A stretch of DNA of 64,000 bases. It comes from Thermococcus peptonophilus. Lineage in GTDB: Archaea > Methanobacteriota_B > Thermococci > Thermococcales > Thermococcaceae. Position numbers and translations under genes: made by a program. The stretch covers positions 1-64,000 of the forward strand of contig NZ_CP014750.1 in assembly GCF_001592435.1 (NCBI RefSeq), read 5' to 3'. Every line of letters begins with the position of its first letter. Positions within the stretch are counted from its first letter, which is position 1. Below, one piece after another: positions 17,153-26,476 of this stretch. The notes beneath the pieces were generated by a model. It searched no databases. It worked only from the letters and a program-made list of their open reading frames with translations, and was not told where the DNA came from.

Positions 17153-18637
17153 ATGCAGGTAGTCGAGAATGGTGAGACCTACGACCTGACCTACGCAAAG
17201 AAAGCGGTTATTGTGGTCGTTCTCCTCCCGCTCCTCGTCATGTACACCGAGGCGATGCTGACGCCGGCTTTGCCGACGATCCAGAAGGAGTTCGCGATAA
17301 ACCCCAACGACGTCAGCTGGATTTTGACCATATACCTCCTCGTTGGGACCGTTAGCGTCGCCCTCTTTGGAAAACTTGGAGACATGTACGGAAAAAAGAA
17401 GATGTTCCTCGTGGCGCTCGGCTTTTACACGCTGGGAGTCATCCTCAACGGCTTCGCGCCGAGTTTCCAGTGGTTACTCGTTACTAGAGCCATCCAGGGC
17501 TTTGGAATGGCAATTATGCCGCTCGCGTTTGCCCTCGTCCGCGAGGAGTTTCCGCCAAGTATGGTGCCGCAGGTACAGGGAATGATAAGTGCCATGTTCG
17601 CGGTGGGTATGGTCATAGCGCTCCCCCTCGGCGCGTGGGTCACCCAGAACTGGGGATGGAGGTGGACCTACCACTCGGCGGCTCCCTTCGCCGTGCTGAT
17701 GTTCTTCCTCGCTTGGAGGATACTCAGGGAGAGCCGCTACATAAACCCCGGAAAGGTTGATTGGGTCGGGGCGGTTCTCCTTACGGTCTTCGTGGTGCCC
17801 ATGCTCGTGGCGGTCACGAGGGCGCCAAACATAGGCTGGACCGCTAAAGAAACCCTCGTGCTATTTGCGGTTGGTGTCATTGGTGCCATATTGCTCGTCC
17901 TCTGGGAGATGAGAGCGGAAAACCCGCTGCTGCCGCTCGGCATAATCTCCTCAAGGAACCCCGCCATAGCCAACCTGGGCATAATGTTAGCGGCCTTTGG
18001 CCTCTCAATGATGAGCCAGGCGAACACCTACCTCCTCCAGATGCCGGAACCCTACGGCTTTGGAAAGACGATACTCCAGAGCGGCCTGCTCATGACCCCA
18101 ATGGCCCTCGTCATGCTCATCGTTGCCCCGCTCGCCGGAAAGTTCATGCCCAAGATAGGAGCAAAGCCCATAGCAATAGCGGGTGCCCTCATAGGAAGCG
18201 GCGCTCTCGCAGTAATGTCCCTCTACGCAACGAAGATGTCCCTCTGGCAGTTTGTGACAACGCTTGTATTCGTTGGGGTGGGCATAAACCTCATGAACAT
18301 ATCTCTTATCAACGTGCTGACCTTCTCAGTACCGAAGAGAATGATGGGCATTGCCACTGGTTCAAACACACTCTTCAGGAACTTCGGCTCTACCTGGGGG
18401 CCGGCAATAGCGGGAACGGTGATGAGCACCTACTACGTCCTCTTCCACCCGCCGGGGGCTCCGGCCTTCGTCCAGATCAAGATCCCGACGGAGAAGGCCT
18501 ACGAGGTGCTCTTTGGGGGAGCGTCCATGGTTTATCTCCTCCTGGCCCTGCTGGCATTTGCCATTGTTGAGGTCATGAAGAGGGGAAAGATACGCGAGGT
18601 TAAGGAAGGAGGAGAAGAGGAAGTTATAGTTGAGTAA
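17153..18637 (+). CDS. DHA2-type MFS drug exporter (EmrB/QacA family)
   Basis: 494-residue, strongly hydrophobic protein with about 14 membrane helices. Motif A between helices 2 and 3 is seen as GKLGDMYGKKKMF, the Arg-rich helix 4 region as VTRAIQGFGMAIM, and motif C-like Gly/Pro residues as MVIALPLGAWV. The early segment MLTPALPTIQKEFAINPNDVSWILTIYLL is the hallmark of the proton-driven 14-TM exporters. It ends in a short acidic tail. The ATG has GGTGGTGAA upstream. Expression is probably repressor-controlled through the dyad at 17122-17141. Substrate unknown. Confidence 0.93.
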   Translation: MQVVENGETYDLTYAKKAVIVVVLLPLLVMYTEAMLTPALPTIQKEFAINPNDVSWILTIYLLVGTVSVALFGKLGDMYGKKKMFLVALGFYTLGVILNGFAPSFQWLLVTRAIQGFGMAIMPLAFALVREEFPPSMVPQVQGMISAMFAVGMVIALPLGAWVTQNWGWRWTYHSAAPFAVLMFFLAWRILRESRYINPGKVDWVGAVLLTVFVVPMLVAVTRAPNIGWTAKETLVLFAVGVIGAILLVLWEMRAENPLLPLGIISSRNPAIANLGIMLAAFGLSMMSQANTYLLQMPEPYGFGKTILQSGLLMTPMALVMLIVAPLAGKFMPKIGAKPIAIAGALIGSGALAVMSLYATKMSLWQFVTTLVFVGVGINLMNISLINVLTFSVPKRMMGIATGSNTLFRNFGSTWGPAIAGTVMSTYYVLFHPPGAPAFVQIKIPTEKAYEVLFGGASMVYLLLALLAFAIVEVMKRGKIREVKEGGEEEVIVE

Positions 18638-18666
18638 CGCCCTTTCCTTCTGTTATTTTGTTCCAT

Positions 18667-19803
18667 TCATTCTCCATAGAAAGCCTTCAGATAAAGCTCT
18701 CTTATCTCCTCTGGCTTTGGTTCAACGGGGTTGAACGTTATCAGCCCATCACGGTAGGCCTTCTCTGCCATCTCGTCGAGTCTTGCCATGAAGGTCTCTT
18801 CGTCAACAAGCTCGTTAAGCTTTGGAACTCCAAGGCTCTCGTTGAGCTCCTTAACGGCTTTTATCAGCTCTTCCGCACTCTTCAGTCCGAGTTCGCGTGC
18901 TATCTCAGCATAGCGCCTTTTTGCATACTCGCTCATCTCTGCGTTGAATTCCATTACGTAGGGTATGAATATCGCGTTGAGCAATCCATGCGGCCCTATC
19001 CATGCTGCCTTGTGGCTCATCGCGTGAGCTAATCCAAGCCTCGCGTTGAGGAACGCTATCCCAGCCATCGTCGCCGCGTAGTGCATCCTTGCCCTCGCCT
19101 CGGGATCGCCTTCAACCGACTTAGGAAGCCACTCGAAGACGGTCTTTATTGCCCGAATTGCCATGGCGTCACTGAAGGGCCCGGCGACTTTTGTCGTGTA
19201 TGCCTCTATCCCGTGAACGAGGACATCTAAGCCGGAGTTTCTGGTTACTTCCCTCGGCATCGTTCTCGGGAGTCTCGGGTCGAGGATAGCCACGTCGGGC
19301 GCTATCTCCGGCGTTACGATGTTGTACTTTACCCCGTTTTTCTTCAGAACGCTCGCCGCTGAGACCTCGCTTCCAGCCCCGCTCGTTGAGGGAATAGCGA
19401 TTAAGGGAGTTTTGAGCTTCGGCACAGGTTTTGGCCTTGAGAAGCGGTCAATGAAAGCTATCTCCTCAAAGACGGGCTCGGGGGCATCATAGAAGACCTT
19501 GAGTGCTTTGGTAGTGTCAATGACGCTACCGCCACCTATAGCCACGAGAAGGTCTGGCCTGAACTCTCTCACCTTCGGTAGGAACTCCTCAATGACCTCC
19601 ACACTGGGTTCGGTCGGGAGGCCTGTTATGCTCATGACCTCTGCTCCGGCTTCCCTAACGTAGTCCTCGGCCTCGCTCAGAAAACCGTGCCTCTTCATAG
19701 AACCAGATGCCAGTATGAGAACCCGCTCGTGCCCCTTGGCCTCGTTCTTGAGGCTCTCAAGTGATCCTTCCCCCTCAATTATCCTCGTCTTGAGCCAGAA
19801 CAT
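18667..19803 (-). CDS. iron-containing alcohol dehydrogenase
   Basis: 378-residue group III (iron-dependent) dehydrogenase. The NAD(P)-binding part has AIGGGSVIDTTKAL (about 91-104) and PSTSGAGSEVSAASV. The metal site is formed by Asp and His residues in SGLDVLVHGIEAY (about 200) and in LGLAHAMSHKAAW. The enzyme would reduce aldehydes from amino-acid fermentation to alcohols, or the reverse, in the cytoplasm. The length fits the family. The ATG at 19803 follows GGTGACGACT; a GTG nine bases before it is in frame. Convergent with the exporter gene, 29 nt apart. Confidence 0.93.
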   Translation of the reverse strand: MFWLKTRIIEGEGSLESLKNEAKGHERVLILASGSMKRHGFLSEAEDYVREAGAEVMSITGLPTEPSVEVIEEFLPKVREFRPDLLVAIGGGSVIDTTKALKVFYDAPEPVFEEIAFIDRFSRPKPVPKLKTPLIAIPSTSGAGSEVSAASVLKKNGVKYNIVTPEIAPDVAILDPRLPRTMPREVTRNSGLDVLVHGIEAYTTKVAGPFSDAMAIRAIKTVFEWLPKSVEGDPEARARMHYAATMAGIAFLNARLGLAHAMSHKAAWIGPHGLLNAIFIPYVMEFNAEMSEYAKRRYAEIARELGLKSAEELIKAVKELNESLGVPKLNELVDEETFMARLDEMAEKAYRDGLITFNPVEPKPEEIRELYLKAFYGE

Positions 19804-19817
19804 AGTCGTCACCAGAG

Positions 19818-21107
19818 TTAGTTGGGTTTTCTGCTTTTAACGTTCTCGCCGAGGAGCGGAAGTATTGAAACCAGAAGAAGGGCAGTTGCAACCGTGAAGT
19901 TCACGGTAAAACTAGCCCTTCCGTCAGAAAACCGCTGAGGAAGTTCCCAGCTATCGCACCCAGGGAGCTTATCATGTTGTAAGTTCCTATCAGTGCACCC
20001 CTCTCCTTAGGGGGAGCGAAGCGCGAGATTATCGAGGTCGTCGAGATTCCTATGTACGCCCAGGTGTAGCCCGCCAGGAAGTAAGATACAAAGGCAAAGA
20101 GCACAAAAACTTGGCCCTCAATTAGCGTGGATACCGCAAGGAGCGAGAAAGCAAATGCCCTAACTGAAAGCCCACGAATGAGGGCAAGGTAGCCCCCGCT
20201 CTTTTTGAGTTTCAGACCGACCCGCGTGTACATGAAGGCCGATATGGTGGAGTTCCCTATGCTCATGAGATAGAGGTGAGTGGCACCGAAGCCTCTCGAC
20301 TTGAGGAGAACCGGGAACTGGGTGAAGTAGAGCATTGCCCCCACCCAGAACAGAAAGGATGAGAAGTAGAGCCTCCCAAAGCCCTTCGTAGAGAACCTCG
20401 GTAGGTGGGTTATCATGTTCGGAAGGTATCTGAACTTCTCAACGACATAGCCGGCGTAGACACCCAGGATTTTTCTGTCAATGTGAAGCGGAACTTCTCG
20501 TATTGTTTTCTTTCCCCATGGAAACGAGAGAAGCCCTATGACTCCGAGAGCAATGAAAGTTCCCCTAATTCCGAGCACGGGCGTCAAGAGCAGGCCCGCT
20601 ATGAGACCAAGAACCCACGCCCAGCCGCCGATCTCGTTGAACTTCCCTATCGCGTAGTCCCAGTCCTCAAGGCGGAAGACCTTCGTTATTATGAGTATCG
20701 GAATTGGTATCGTCGCGGCTATGAAGAATGTGTAGGCCGCGTTTATGGCAATAACCTGGGAGACACTGTGAGCAAAAGCAAAGACGAGCGTGGCTATCGC
20801 AGTCCCCAGGAACCCAATGAGGAGGAATACCTTTCTCCTGTTGAGCCTGTCGCTGAGCTTCCCCCAGAAAAGGCCGCCGAGCATTGAGAATGTACTGCCC
20901 ACTGCGTTGACTATCCCCACATCAGCCGGCCCGCCGCCGACGTTCATCGTGAGGAGTGGAATTAAAGGTGCAGCTCCGCCGGTGGCGAACCTTAAACGGG
21001 ATAAAAGAATAGAACCACCTGCCGGGATCCGGCCGGTGCCGCATCTGGCGGCGCTTTTCAAGGGTCTTGAGGGTGGTCTTCTGTCTCTTTACCGGCCGAC
21101 CTTTCAT
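19818..21107 (-). pseudogene. MFS transporter gene with two opposite frameshifts
   Basis: Read with two single-base corrections this is a full 429-residue, 12-helix MFS transporter. The start ATG at 21107 has GAGGTGCTTCC and opens a basic N-terminus ending WFYSFIPFKV. Near 20987 one extra base shifts reading into the frame that carries ATGGAAPLIPLLTMNVGG and the bulk of the protein, including the motif GKLSDRLNRRK. Near 19911-19914 one base is missing from a G run, and the last helix (VNFTVATALLLVSILPLLG) and charged tail continue in the original frame to a TAA at 19818. The shifts cancel. As written, the middle frame has no proper start (only a TTG at 21061) and stops early. Sequencing error or real inactivation cannot be told apart here. 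Confidence 0.75.
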
Positions 21108-21132
21108 GGAAGCACCTCAAAAGGAGGAGAGT

Positions 21133-21342
21133 TCAGTAGTCTTCGTCCTCTTCCCAGTCCTCGTCCCAGTCTTCTTCGTCCTCCCAGTCTTCGTCCCACT
21201 CTTCCTCTTCTTCCCAGTCCTCGTCAAACTCTTCTTCCTCGTCCCAGTTCTCGTAGGCTTCTTCGACTGCTTCGAGAGGCTCGAACTCTTCTTCCTCTTC
21301 CTCAACCTTAGGCGGGACCTTCTTCTTGGGTGGGTAGTACAT
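21133..21342 (-). CDS. very acidic Trp/Asp/Glu-repeat small protein
   Basis: 69 residues: a short basic, Pro-rich head (MYYPPKKKVPPKV), then about 55 residues almost entirely Glu, Asp and Trp with a repeating EDWDEDW-like unit. The start at 21342 is firm, with GGAGGTGGTC six bases upstream and a TATA box (GTTTATAAAC, 21391-21400) at the right distance. No domain is recognised. It is the first gene of an operon with the frameshifted MFS transporter, 25 nt downstream. A tail like this could bind cations or mimic nucleic acid, but that is speculation. Confidence 0.75.
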   Translation of the reverse strand: MYYPPKKKVPPKVEEEEEEFEPLEAVEEAYENWDEEEEFDEDWEEEEEWDEDWEDEEDWDEDWEEDEDY

Positions 21343-21423
21343 GCCGACCACCTCCCCTCCTACGAGGGGCGTCGGACATGGAGCTAAAGGGTTTATAAAC
21401 TTTGCTGCGCTGATTAGCAGCAT

Positions 21424-21655
21424 ATCTTTTGCTTTCTGAAGGATTCAAGCTCGATTGTCTTTGTTAGGCAAAAATACTGCCTCTGAACGAGAGGAACGAT
21501 TCCTAAGTCAGTAATGCTTCATAAGATGGGAAACAATGTCCATGAGCAGATAGTTGGCGGGAGCAATTTTAGACTGCTCTCTGTTATGCGATTTGATATG
21601 TAAGTTCAAGCTAAAATCTTAAAAGCACCGCCCCGGACTTACTCCGGTGGTTGAA
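21424..21655. other. intergenic region before prefoldin alpha
   Basis: About 230 nt between the divergent acidic-protein and prefoldin genes. The last 40 nt hold the prefoldin promoter (AAAATCTTAAAAGCAC near 21614-21630) and ribosome site. I see no gene or stable hairpin in the rest. Confidence 0.5.
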
Positions 21656-22096
21656 ATGGCGGAGGACACCAAGAAGCTTGAAGAACTCGCATACCAGTAT
21701 CAGCTCCTTCAGGCTCAGGCTCAACTGCTCGCCCAGAACCTTGAGCTTCTGACTCTCGGAAAGAACGAATTCCAGGCGGTCAAGGAGACCCTCGAAGGCC
21801 TTAAGAAGGAGGAGGGTGCGGTCGAGATCCTTGTCCCCATTGGGGCTGGATCGTTCCTCAAGGGCAAAATCCTTGATGCCAAGAACGCGATAGTTAGCGT
21901 TGGGGCTGGCTACGCCGTCGAGAAGAGCCTTGATGACTCGATTGCGTATCTCGAAAAGCGCATAAAGGAGTACGAAGAGGCAATAGCAAAGACACAGGAA
22001 GCCCTTAAGAAGCTCGAAGTCCAGCTGGGGGATCTCGCCAAAAAGGCCCAGGAGATTCAGCAGAAGCAGGCAATGGGTTTCAGCGTCAAGAAGTGA
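21656..22096 (+). CDS. prefoldin alpha subunit
   Basis: 146-residue protein with the alpha-class layout: an N-terminal coiled coil ([25 protein letters not shown]), a central beta hairpin region ([35 protein letters not shown]) and a C-terminal coiled coil ([31 protein letters not shown]). Two alpha with four beta subunits form the jellyfish-shaped holdase that passes unfolded proteins to the thermosome. The ATG at 21656 has GGTGGTTGAA upstream; the in-frame GTG nine bases earlier is part of that site. A U-rich tract about 25-30 nt after the stop may terminate it. Confidence 0.96.
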   Translation: MAEDTKKLEELAYQYQLLQAQAQLLAQNLELLTLGKNEFQAVKETLEGLKKEEGAVEILVPIGAGSFLKGKILDAKNAIVSVGAGYAVEKSLDDSIAYLEKRIKEYEEAIAKTQEALKKLEVQLGDLAKKAQEIQQKQAMGFSVKK

Positions 22097-22111
22097 AGAA
22101 AATGGCTCTCA

Positions 22112-23038
22112 CTACAGTTTATTTTTGGCATACCACTCTACAGTCTTTTTCAGTCCCTCCTCGAGGGACCACTCTGGCTCGAAGCCCAGTTTTCTGATCT
22201 CGCTAATGTCGGCCCTGCTGTGCTTTATGTCGCCGGGCCTCGGTTTGTCGAAGACTATCGAGCTCGTAGTTCCTGTTATTTCGATTATCTTCATAGCGAG
22301 CTCAAGGATTGTAGTCTCTCTCCCTGTCGCGACGTTGAAAACCCCCCCATTGGCTTTTCTGCTTTCGGCTACCAGAAGGTTAGCCCTGACCACGTCCCTG
22401 ACGTAGATGAAGTCCCTCGTCTGCTTTCCGTCGCCGAAGATGACCAAGGGTTCTCCTTTCAGCGCGCGGTTGATGAAGATGCTTATCACTCCTGCATACT
22501 GGTTGGCGCTCTGTCTAGGCCCAAAGACGTTGAAGTAGCGGAGGGAAACAACTGGCAGGCCGTAAAGCTCGTGGAAGACGCGGAGGTACTCCTCGGCGGT
22601 TGCTTTGGTTATGCCGTAGGGAGAGAGGGGCCGGGGTCTCTCCGTCTCCTTTAGCGGCAGGTGAGGATTGTCTCCATAGACAGCTGCAGAAGAGGCGAAA
22701 ATGAGCTTCCCATGTCCTTCAAGAAGGGCCTTCAAGACGTTGAGCGTCCCGAGGACGTTCACCTCTTCTGTAAAAGCGGGATCGCGGATGCTCTCGACGA
22801 CGCTCACCTGCGCCGCCTCGTGGAAGACGTAGTCAGCATTGCTTATCAGCTCGGCTGTGGCTTCATAGTCCCTTATGTCTGCCCTAACGAGCTTTGCTCC
22901 GGGCGGAACGTTTTCTTCTTTTCCAGTGTAGAGGTTATCAACGACTATTACGTCGTTGTCTTTTACCAGCTCCCAGGCAAGATGCGAGCCTATAAAACCC
23001 GCCCCCCCTGTGACGACAACTAACTTATTCCTGATCAT
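22112..23038 (-). CDS. NAD-dependent sugar-nucleotide epimerase (GalE-like SDR)
   Basis: 308-residue extended short-chain dehydrogenase. VTGGAGFIGSHLAWEL (about 9-24) is the NAD-binding Gly motif, FASSAAVYG holds the catalytic Ser, and SPYGITK the Tyr-xxx-Lys pair. SLRYFNVFGPRQ and DGKQTRDFIYVRDVV are the substrate motifs seen in UDP-glucose 4-epimerases and related enzymes. It probably supplies UDP-galactose or a similar sugar for glycoprotein or glycolipid synthesis; exact specificity cannot be read. It converges with prefoldin alpha, 15 nt apart, with no other sugar gene beside it. Confidence 0.9.
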   Translation of the reverse strand: MIRNKLVVVTGGAGFIGSHLAWELVKDNDVIVVDNLYTGKEENVPPGAKLVRADIRDYEATAELISNADYVFHEAAQVSVVESIRDPAFTEEVNVLGTLNVLKALLEGHGKLIFASSAAVYGDNPHLPLKETERPRPLSPYGITKATAEEYLRVFHELYGLPVVSLRYFNVFGPRQSANQYAGVISIFINRALKGEPLVIFGDGKQTRDFIYVRDVVRANLLVAESRKANGGVFNVATGRETTILELAMKIIEITGTTSSIVFDKPRPGDIKHSRADISEIRKLGFEPEWSLEEGLKKTVEWYAKNKL

Positions 23039-23074
23039 GGTGAATGCCCTTTGGTTGTAAGCCCGTGGTCTCTT

Positions 23075-23344
23075 TTAATACTTTCTTTTCTTTAGCATGT
23101 CGATGAGGATTTTCTTTTCTGGGAGCTTGTCATAGCTTTGTGTAATGTATGCGAGGTCTTCCAGAACGAGCGCTACCTTATCTAGTGAGTCCTTTGTAAC
23201 GTTCCACGGCGTAGCGTATCTGAACTCGACAACCTCTGCTAAGTCGTCAATAGTTAGTTGGGCAAGCGCTCTGCCATCTTCGCCCCTTACAGTAATAACC
23301 TTCTTATCTGGGAGGATCTCAATGCAGGCCGTAGTCATCACCAT
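23075..23344 (-). CDS. small conserved hypothetical protein
   Basis: 89 residues starting MVMTTACIEILPDKKVITV; a start two codons later (MTT) is also possible. The N-terminal half is a beta meander (CIEILPDKKVITVRGEDGRALAQLTIDDLAEVVEFRYAT), followed by a helical C-terminus (DSLDKVALVLEDLAYITQSYDKLPEKKILIDMLKKRKY). No motif is recognised. Upstream codons in the same frame are unlikely to be translated, since a TATA-like CATTAAATCTTTT lies just before the start (about 23360-23372). It is divergent from purA and may share its promoter region. Confidence 0.65.
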   Translation of the reverse strand: MVMTTACIEILPDKKVITVRGEDGRALAQLTIDDLAEVVEFRYATPWNVTKDSLDKVALVLEDLAYITQSYDKLPEKKILIDMLKKRKY

Positions 23345-23453
23345 GTAAAAATTTTCACAAAAAGATTTAATGATTTCGTGAGGGGTCTGACAATTACATG
23401 TCAATACAGAAATCATTATAAACACCCTCTTGACTTAAATATGGGTAAGAGCC

Positions 23454-24473
23454 ATGCCGAGCTACATCGTTGTTGGTGGTCAATGGGGAGATGAGGGCAA
23501 GGGTTCTGTTATAGCATACCTTGCCCTCAAGGACGAGCCCGAGGTTATAGCACGCGGCGGCGTCGGAACGAACGCAGGCCACAGCGTTTTCATCAATGGC
23601 AAGAAGTATGCTGTGAGGCAGCTCCCTACAGGTTTTATGCAGACCAAGGCGAGGCTTCTCGTCGGTGCTGGCGTTCTCGTTGATCCAGAGGTCTTCTTCC
23701 ACGAGCTTGAACACCTAAAGGACTTCAACGTTGGGGAGAGAGTCGGGATAGATTACCGCTGTGCCATAATCGAGGAGAAGCACAAACAGCTTGACCGGAG
23801 CAACCACCACCTGCACGAGGAGATTGGAACTACCGGGAGCGGCTGCGGGCCGGCGAACGCCGACAGGGTCATGAGGAGGGCGAAGCTCGCAAGGGACATC
23901 AGGGAGCTTGAGCCGTACCTGACGGATGTTGCCGCGGAGATCAATGACGCCCTTGACGACGGAAAGCTCGTTCTCGTTGAGGGAACGCAGGGCTTCGGCC
24001 TGAGCCTCTACTACGGCACCTATCCTTACGTCACCTCCAAGGACACAACGGCCTCTGCCATTGCGAGCGACGTTGGAATCGGTCCAACGAGGGTGGATGA
24101 CGTAATCGTCGTCTTCAAGAGCTTCCCTACGAGAGTTGGTGCAGGGCCGTTTCCGACGGAGATGTCCCAGGAAGAGGCCGAAAGGCTCGGTCTGATCGAG
24201 TACGGAACTGTCACTGGGAGAAGGAGGAGGGTAGGCTGGTTTGACTTTGAGTTCGCCCGCTACTCTGCGAGAATAAACGGCGCAACGATGCTCGCGATAA
24301 CAATGCTCGACAAGTACGACAGGGGAGCCTTTGGTATCACAGACTATGACAAACTTCCGAGGAAGGCAAAGGAGTTCGTTGAGGAAATAGAGGAAAGGGT
24401 TGGTGTCCCGGTTGCCCTCATCAAGACTGGGCCGGAGCTAGAGCACGTTATCGACAGAAGAGAGAACATTTAG
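23454..24473 (+). CDS. purA: adenylosuccinate synthetase
   Basis: 339-residue GTP-dependent enzyme joining IMP and aspartate, the first step to [17 protein letters not shown] at the N-terminus is the phosphate loop. [12 protein letters not shown] and [19 protein letters not shown] follow, then the IMP-binding segment [27 protein letters not shown]. It lacks about 90 residues relative to bacterial PurA, as is normal for the short thermococcal form. ATTATAAACACC at about 23413-23424 is a well placed TATA box. Its end overlaps the convergent metallopeptidase gene by 4 nt. Confidence 0.96.
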   Translation: MPSYIVVGGQWGDEGKGSVIAYLALKDEPEVIARGGVGTNAGHSVFINGKKYAVRQLPTGFMQTKARLLVGAGVLVDPEVFFHELEHLKDFNVGERVGIDYRCAIIEEKHKQLDRSNHHLHEEIGTTGSGCGPANADRVMRRAKLARDIRELEPYLTDVAAEINDALDDGKLVLVEGTQGFGLSLYYGTYPYVTSKDTTASAIASDVGIGPTRVDDVIVVFKSFPTRVGAGPFPTEMSQEEAERLGLIEYGTVTGRRRRVGWFDFEFARYSARINGATMLAITMLDKYDRGAFGITDYDKLPRKAKEFVEEIEERVGVPVALIKTGPELEHVIDRRENI

Positions 24474-25267
24474 AGGAGAAACTCCAGGATCTTATCTTTG
24501 ATCTCTTCTCTTTCAAGTTTCGCAATTTTCTCCAGAGAATGGTCTCTTTCAAGCCAGCGGATGAACTTATATCCAAGATAGTAACCCAAAAACTGCTTCC
24601 CAAAGAGCGTATACCACGAGCCGAAAAACGGGTTTAGGGGTTCGTTTTCCTTTATCCTTCTCAGGAATTCGGCCTTCAGGAGTCCCTCGTTCTCCTCACA
24701 CCACTCGAACCATCCCTCCTCCTCTAGGTGCCATGGCCTTCCGAGTATTATGTCTTCAATTCGCTGGGCGAAGCCCTCTGTATAAAGCAAGAACATCTGC
24801 TCATCTTCAAGCATCTCTATGTTTTCTCCCCTCAAAAGCCAGTGAACCAAGTGGCCAAACTCGTGGACAGCTAGCCCATCAAGTTTGTTGTACCACTTAA
24901 GCTCGGATATTGCCTCCAAGCCGAAGAGAATCGAGGGCTTTCCCATAAATTCCGTTACCCAGCCGGCTCCGTTTTCAAGACCTATGTAGATAACCACGTT
25001 GTAGTCCTTCGGTTTGATTCCAAAAAGCTCCTCAATCTTTGTTTCCACCCTTGGAAGAACTTCAAGCAGCTTTTCGTGGGCAAGGATGAGCTCCTCCACT
25101 GCTCTTTTTGAGAGCACCTGCGTGAACTCCCTCCAGTTCATTCCATAGCGCTCGTAGTCCCCTCTGATTTTTTCAAAAAGCTCTGGATACTGTTTGATAT
25201 ACCTCAACCAACTATCTACGCTGCCGTCCCACTGTCTGAGAAAAGAGGAAAATGTGTCAATCAGCAT
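24470..25267 (-). CDS. putative zinc metallopeptidase (HEFGH)
   Basis: 265-residue soluble protein with the zinc motif [11 protein letters not shown] near residue 141 and a Glu 25-30 residues later ([13 protein letters not shown]), the pattern of gluzincin-type peptidases such as DUF2268 relatives. No signal peptide and no membrane helix, so it probably acts in the cytoplasm. The substrate is unknown. ATG at 25267. The hydrolase gene lies 21 bases upstream in the same direction, so they are likely co-transcribed. Confidence 0.75.
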   Translation of the reverse strand: MLIDTFSSFLRQWDGSVDSWLRYIKQYPELFEKIRGDYERYGMNWREFTQVLSKRAVEELILAHEKLLEVLPRVETKIEELFGIKPKDYNVVIYIGLENGAGWVTEFMGKPSILFGLEAISELKWYNKLDGLAVHEFGHLVHWLLRGENIEMLEDEQMFLLYTEGFAQRIEDIILGRPWHLEEEGWFEWCEENEGLLKAEFLRRIKENEPLNPFFGSWYTLFGKQFLGYYLGYKFIRWLERDHSLEKIAKLEREEIKDKILEFLL

Positions 25268-25288
25268 TGTGTTCCTCCTTATCTCGTC

Positions 25289-26068
25289 CTAAACTACGCC
25301 GTAAGCGATCAACCACTCAACTATCGTCCTGTGGAACTCCTCCCCCCATTCTGGATCCCCAAAGATTTCATGGTATGCTCCTTCGAACTCCTTGATTTCC
25401 TTGTCCTTCACCTTGAGCTCCTCGAAGAGCTTCCTTGAGCCTTCGGGGGGTGTTATAACGTCGGCCGTACCCACAAGCAGGAGAATGGGTACTTTAATTC
25501 TGTCCGCTTCCCTGTGAGCCAGTTCCATGTTCTTGAAGATGCTCATTCCGAGCTTTGTTGAGATTCTGTCGTGGACGAGAGGGTCTTCGATGTAGCGCTT
25601 CACTGCATCCGGATTCCTTGAAAGGAGATTTGGGTCAATGCCGTTGGAGAGTGTCAGACTGGGGGCTATTCTTCCCAGAACCTTGGCGAGGGCAACCATA
25701 AAGCCCGGTGTTTTGGGGCTTTTGGCCAGGGCCGGGGAGGACGCGACGACGCCTCGTATCTTATCAGGTCTAGTCTCGGCATAGCGGATGACGGTCAAAC
25801 CTCCGAGGCTGTGTCCGAAGAGGAAGGGCTTTTCACATAATTCTTCAATTATAGAATCAATTATTTCCATAGCCTCTTCGACGCTGGTGTGTCCCCTCTT
25901 TCCTCGGCTCTTCCCGTGTCCGGGCCAGTCGAAGGTGTAAACGGCAAAGCCAGCATCGTTGAGCATCGAGATGAGCTTTCCGTACCTCCCGCTGTGCTCC
26001 CCAAGGCCGTGGACGAGAACGACCCAGCCCCTCTCGGGGGCTCCAAACTTGGCTTTGTAGATTTCCAT
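25289..26068 (-). CDS. alpha/beta hydrolase, monoacylglycerol lipase/lysophospholipase-like
   Basis: 259 residues. VVLVHGLGEHSGRYGKL (about 17-33) is the oxyanion-hole region. FLFGHSLGGLTVIRY holds the nucleophile Ser, LLLVGTADVITPP the catalytic Asp, and FEGAYHEIFGDPE the catalytic His. The HGLGEHSGRY opening is typical of the Hydrolase_4 (serine aminopeptidase S33/lysophospholipase) group, probably acting on lipid monoesters. No signal peptide. It begins three bases downstream of the VapC stop, so it may share that mRNA. Confidence 0.9.
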   Translation of the reverse strand: MEIYKAKFGAPERGWVVLVHGLGEHSGRYGKLISMLNDAGFAVYTFDWPGHGKSRGKRGHTSVEEAMEIIDSIIEELCEKPFLFGHSLGGLTVIRYAETRPDKIRGVVASSPALAKSPKTPGFMVALAKVLGRIAPSLTLSNGIDPNLLSRNPDAVKRYIEDPLVHDRISTKLGMSIFKNMELAHREADRIKVPILLLVGTADVITPPEGSRKLFEELKVKDKEIKEFEGAYHEIFGDPEWGEEFHRTIVEWLIAYGVV

Positions 26069-26071
26069 ACC

Positions 26072-26476
26072 TCAAACCTCCAGCCATATTCTCTTGATAG
26101 GGAGCTTATCAAAATCCTCGTCCTCACTCACAATCGCCTGAAGGCCGTTGTTCTGAATCGTGGCCACATGGAGGGCATCTGAAGGGCGGAGGTCATACTC
26201 AAGAACGAGCTCTTTTGCAGTGAGATAATCAATAACAGTCAGCGGGAGGACGTTAACGTATGGGAGGACTTTTTCGTCTATGAACTGGATGGATGTTTCG
26301 TAGGGAACCTTGTACTTCTTTTTCGACACGTGGATGGCCTCGTCAAGCACCAGAGGGTTAGTGTAGAGCGTATGTTTCTCCACAAGATCCGCATAAAATT
26401 CCACGAGCCTTTTTGCTTCATCGGGGGTTTTTGTTAGCAGATACACCAGAAGGTTCGCGTCAACGAAAAGTTTCAT
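26072..26476 (-). CDS. VapC-family PIN-domain toxin
   Basis: 134-residue PIN RNase with the expected acidic residues: FVDANLLVYLL (first Asp), PLVLDEAIHV (Glu), LRPSDALHVATI (Asp) and VSEDEDFDKL (Asp). Its start overlaps the end of the AbrB-type antitoxin gene by 4 nt, the usual translational coupling of VapBC pairs. The toxin would cut a tRNA or other RNA when free of antitoxin. It appears intact, unlike the PIN remnant at 3634. Confidence 0.9.
   Translation of the reverse strand: MKLFVDANLLVYLLTKTPDEAKRLVEFYADLVEKHTLYTNPLVLDEAIHVSKKKYKVPYETSIQFIDEKVLPYVNVLPLTVIDYLTAKELVLEYDLRPSDALHVATIQNNGLQAIVSEDEDFDKLPIKRIWLEV

Noticed and set aside
20922-21107. A separate 61-residue basic protein starting at 21107
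   Set aside because: Its first 40 residues are the N-terminus of the MFS transporter; the remainder is out-of-frame reading after the frameshift.
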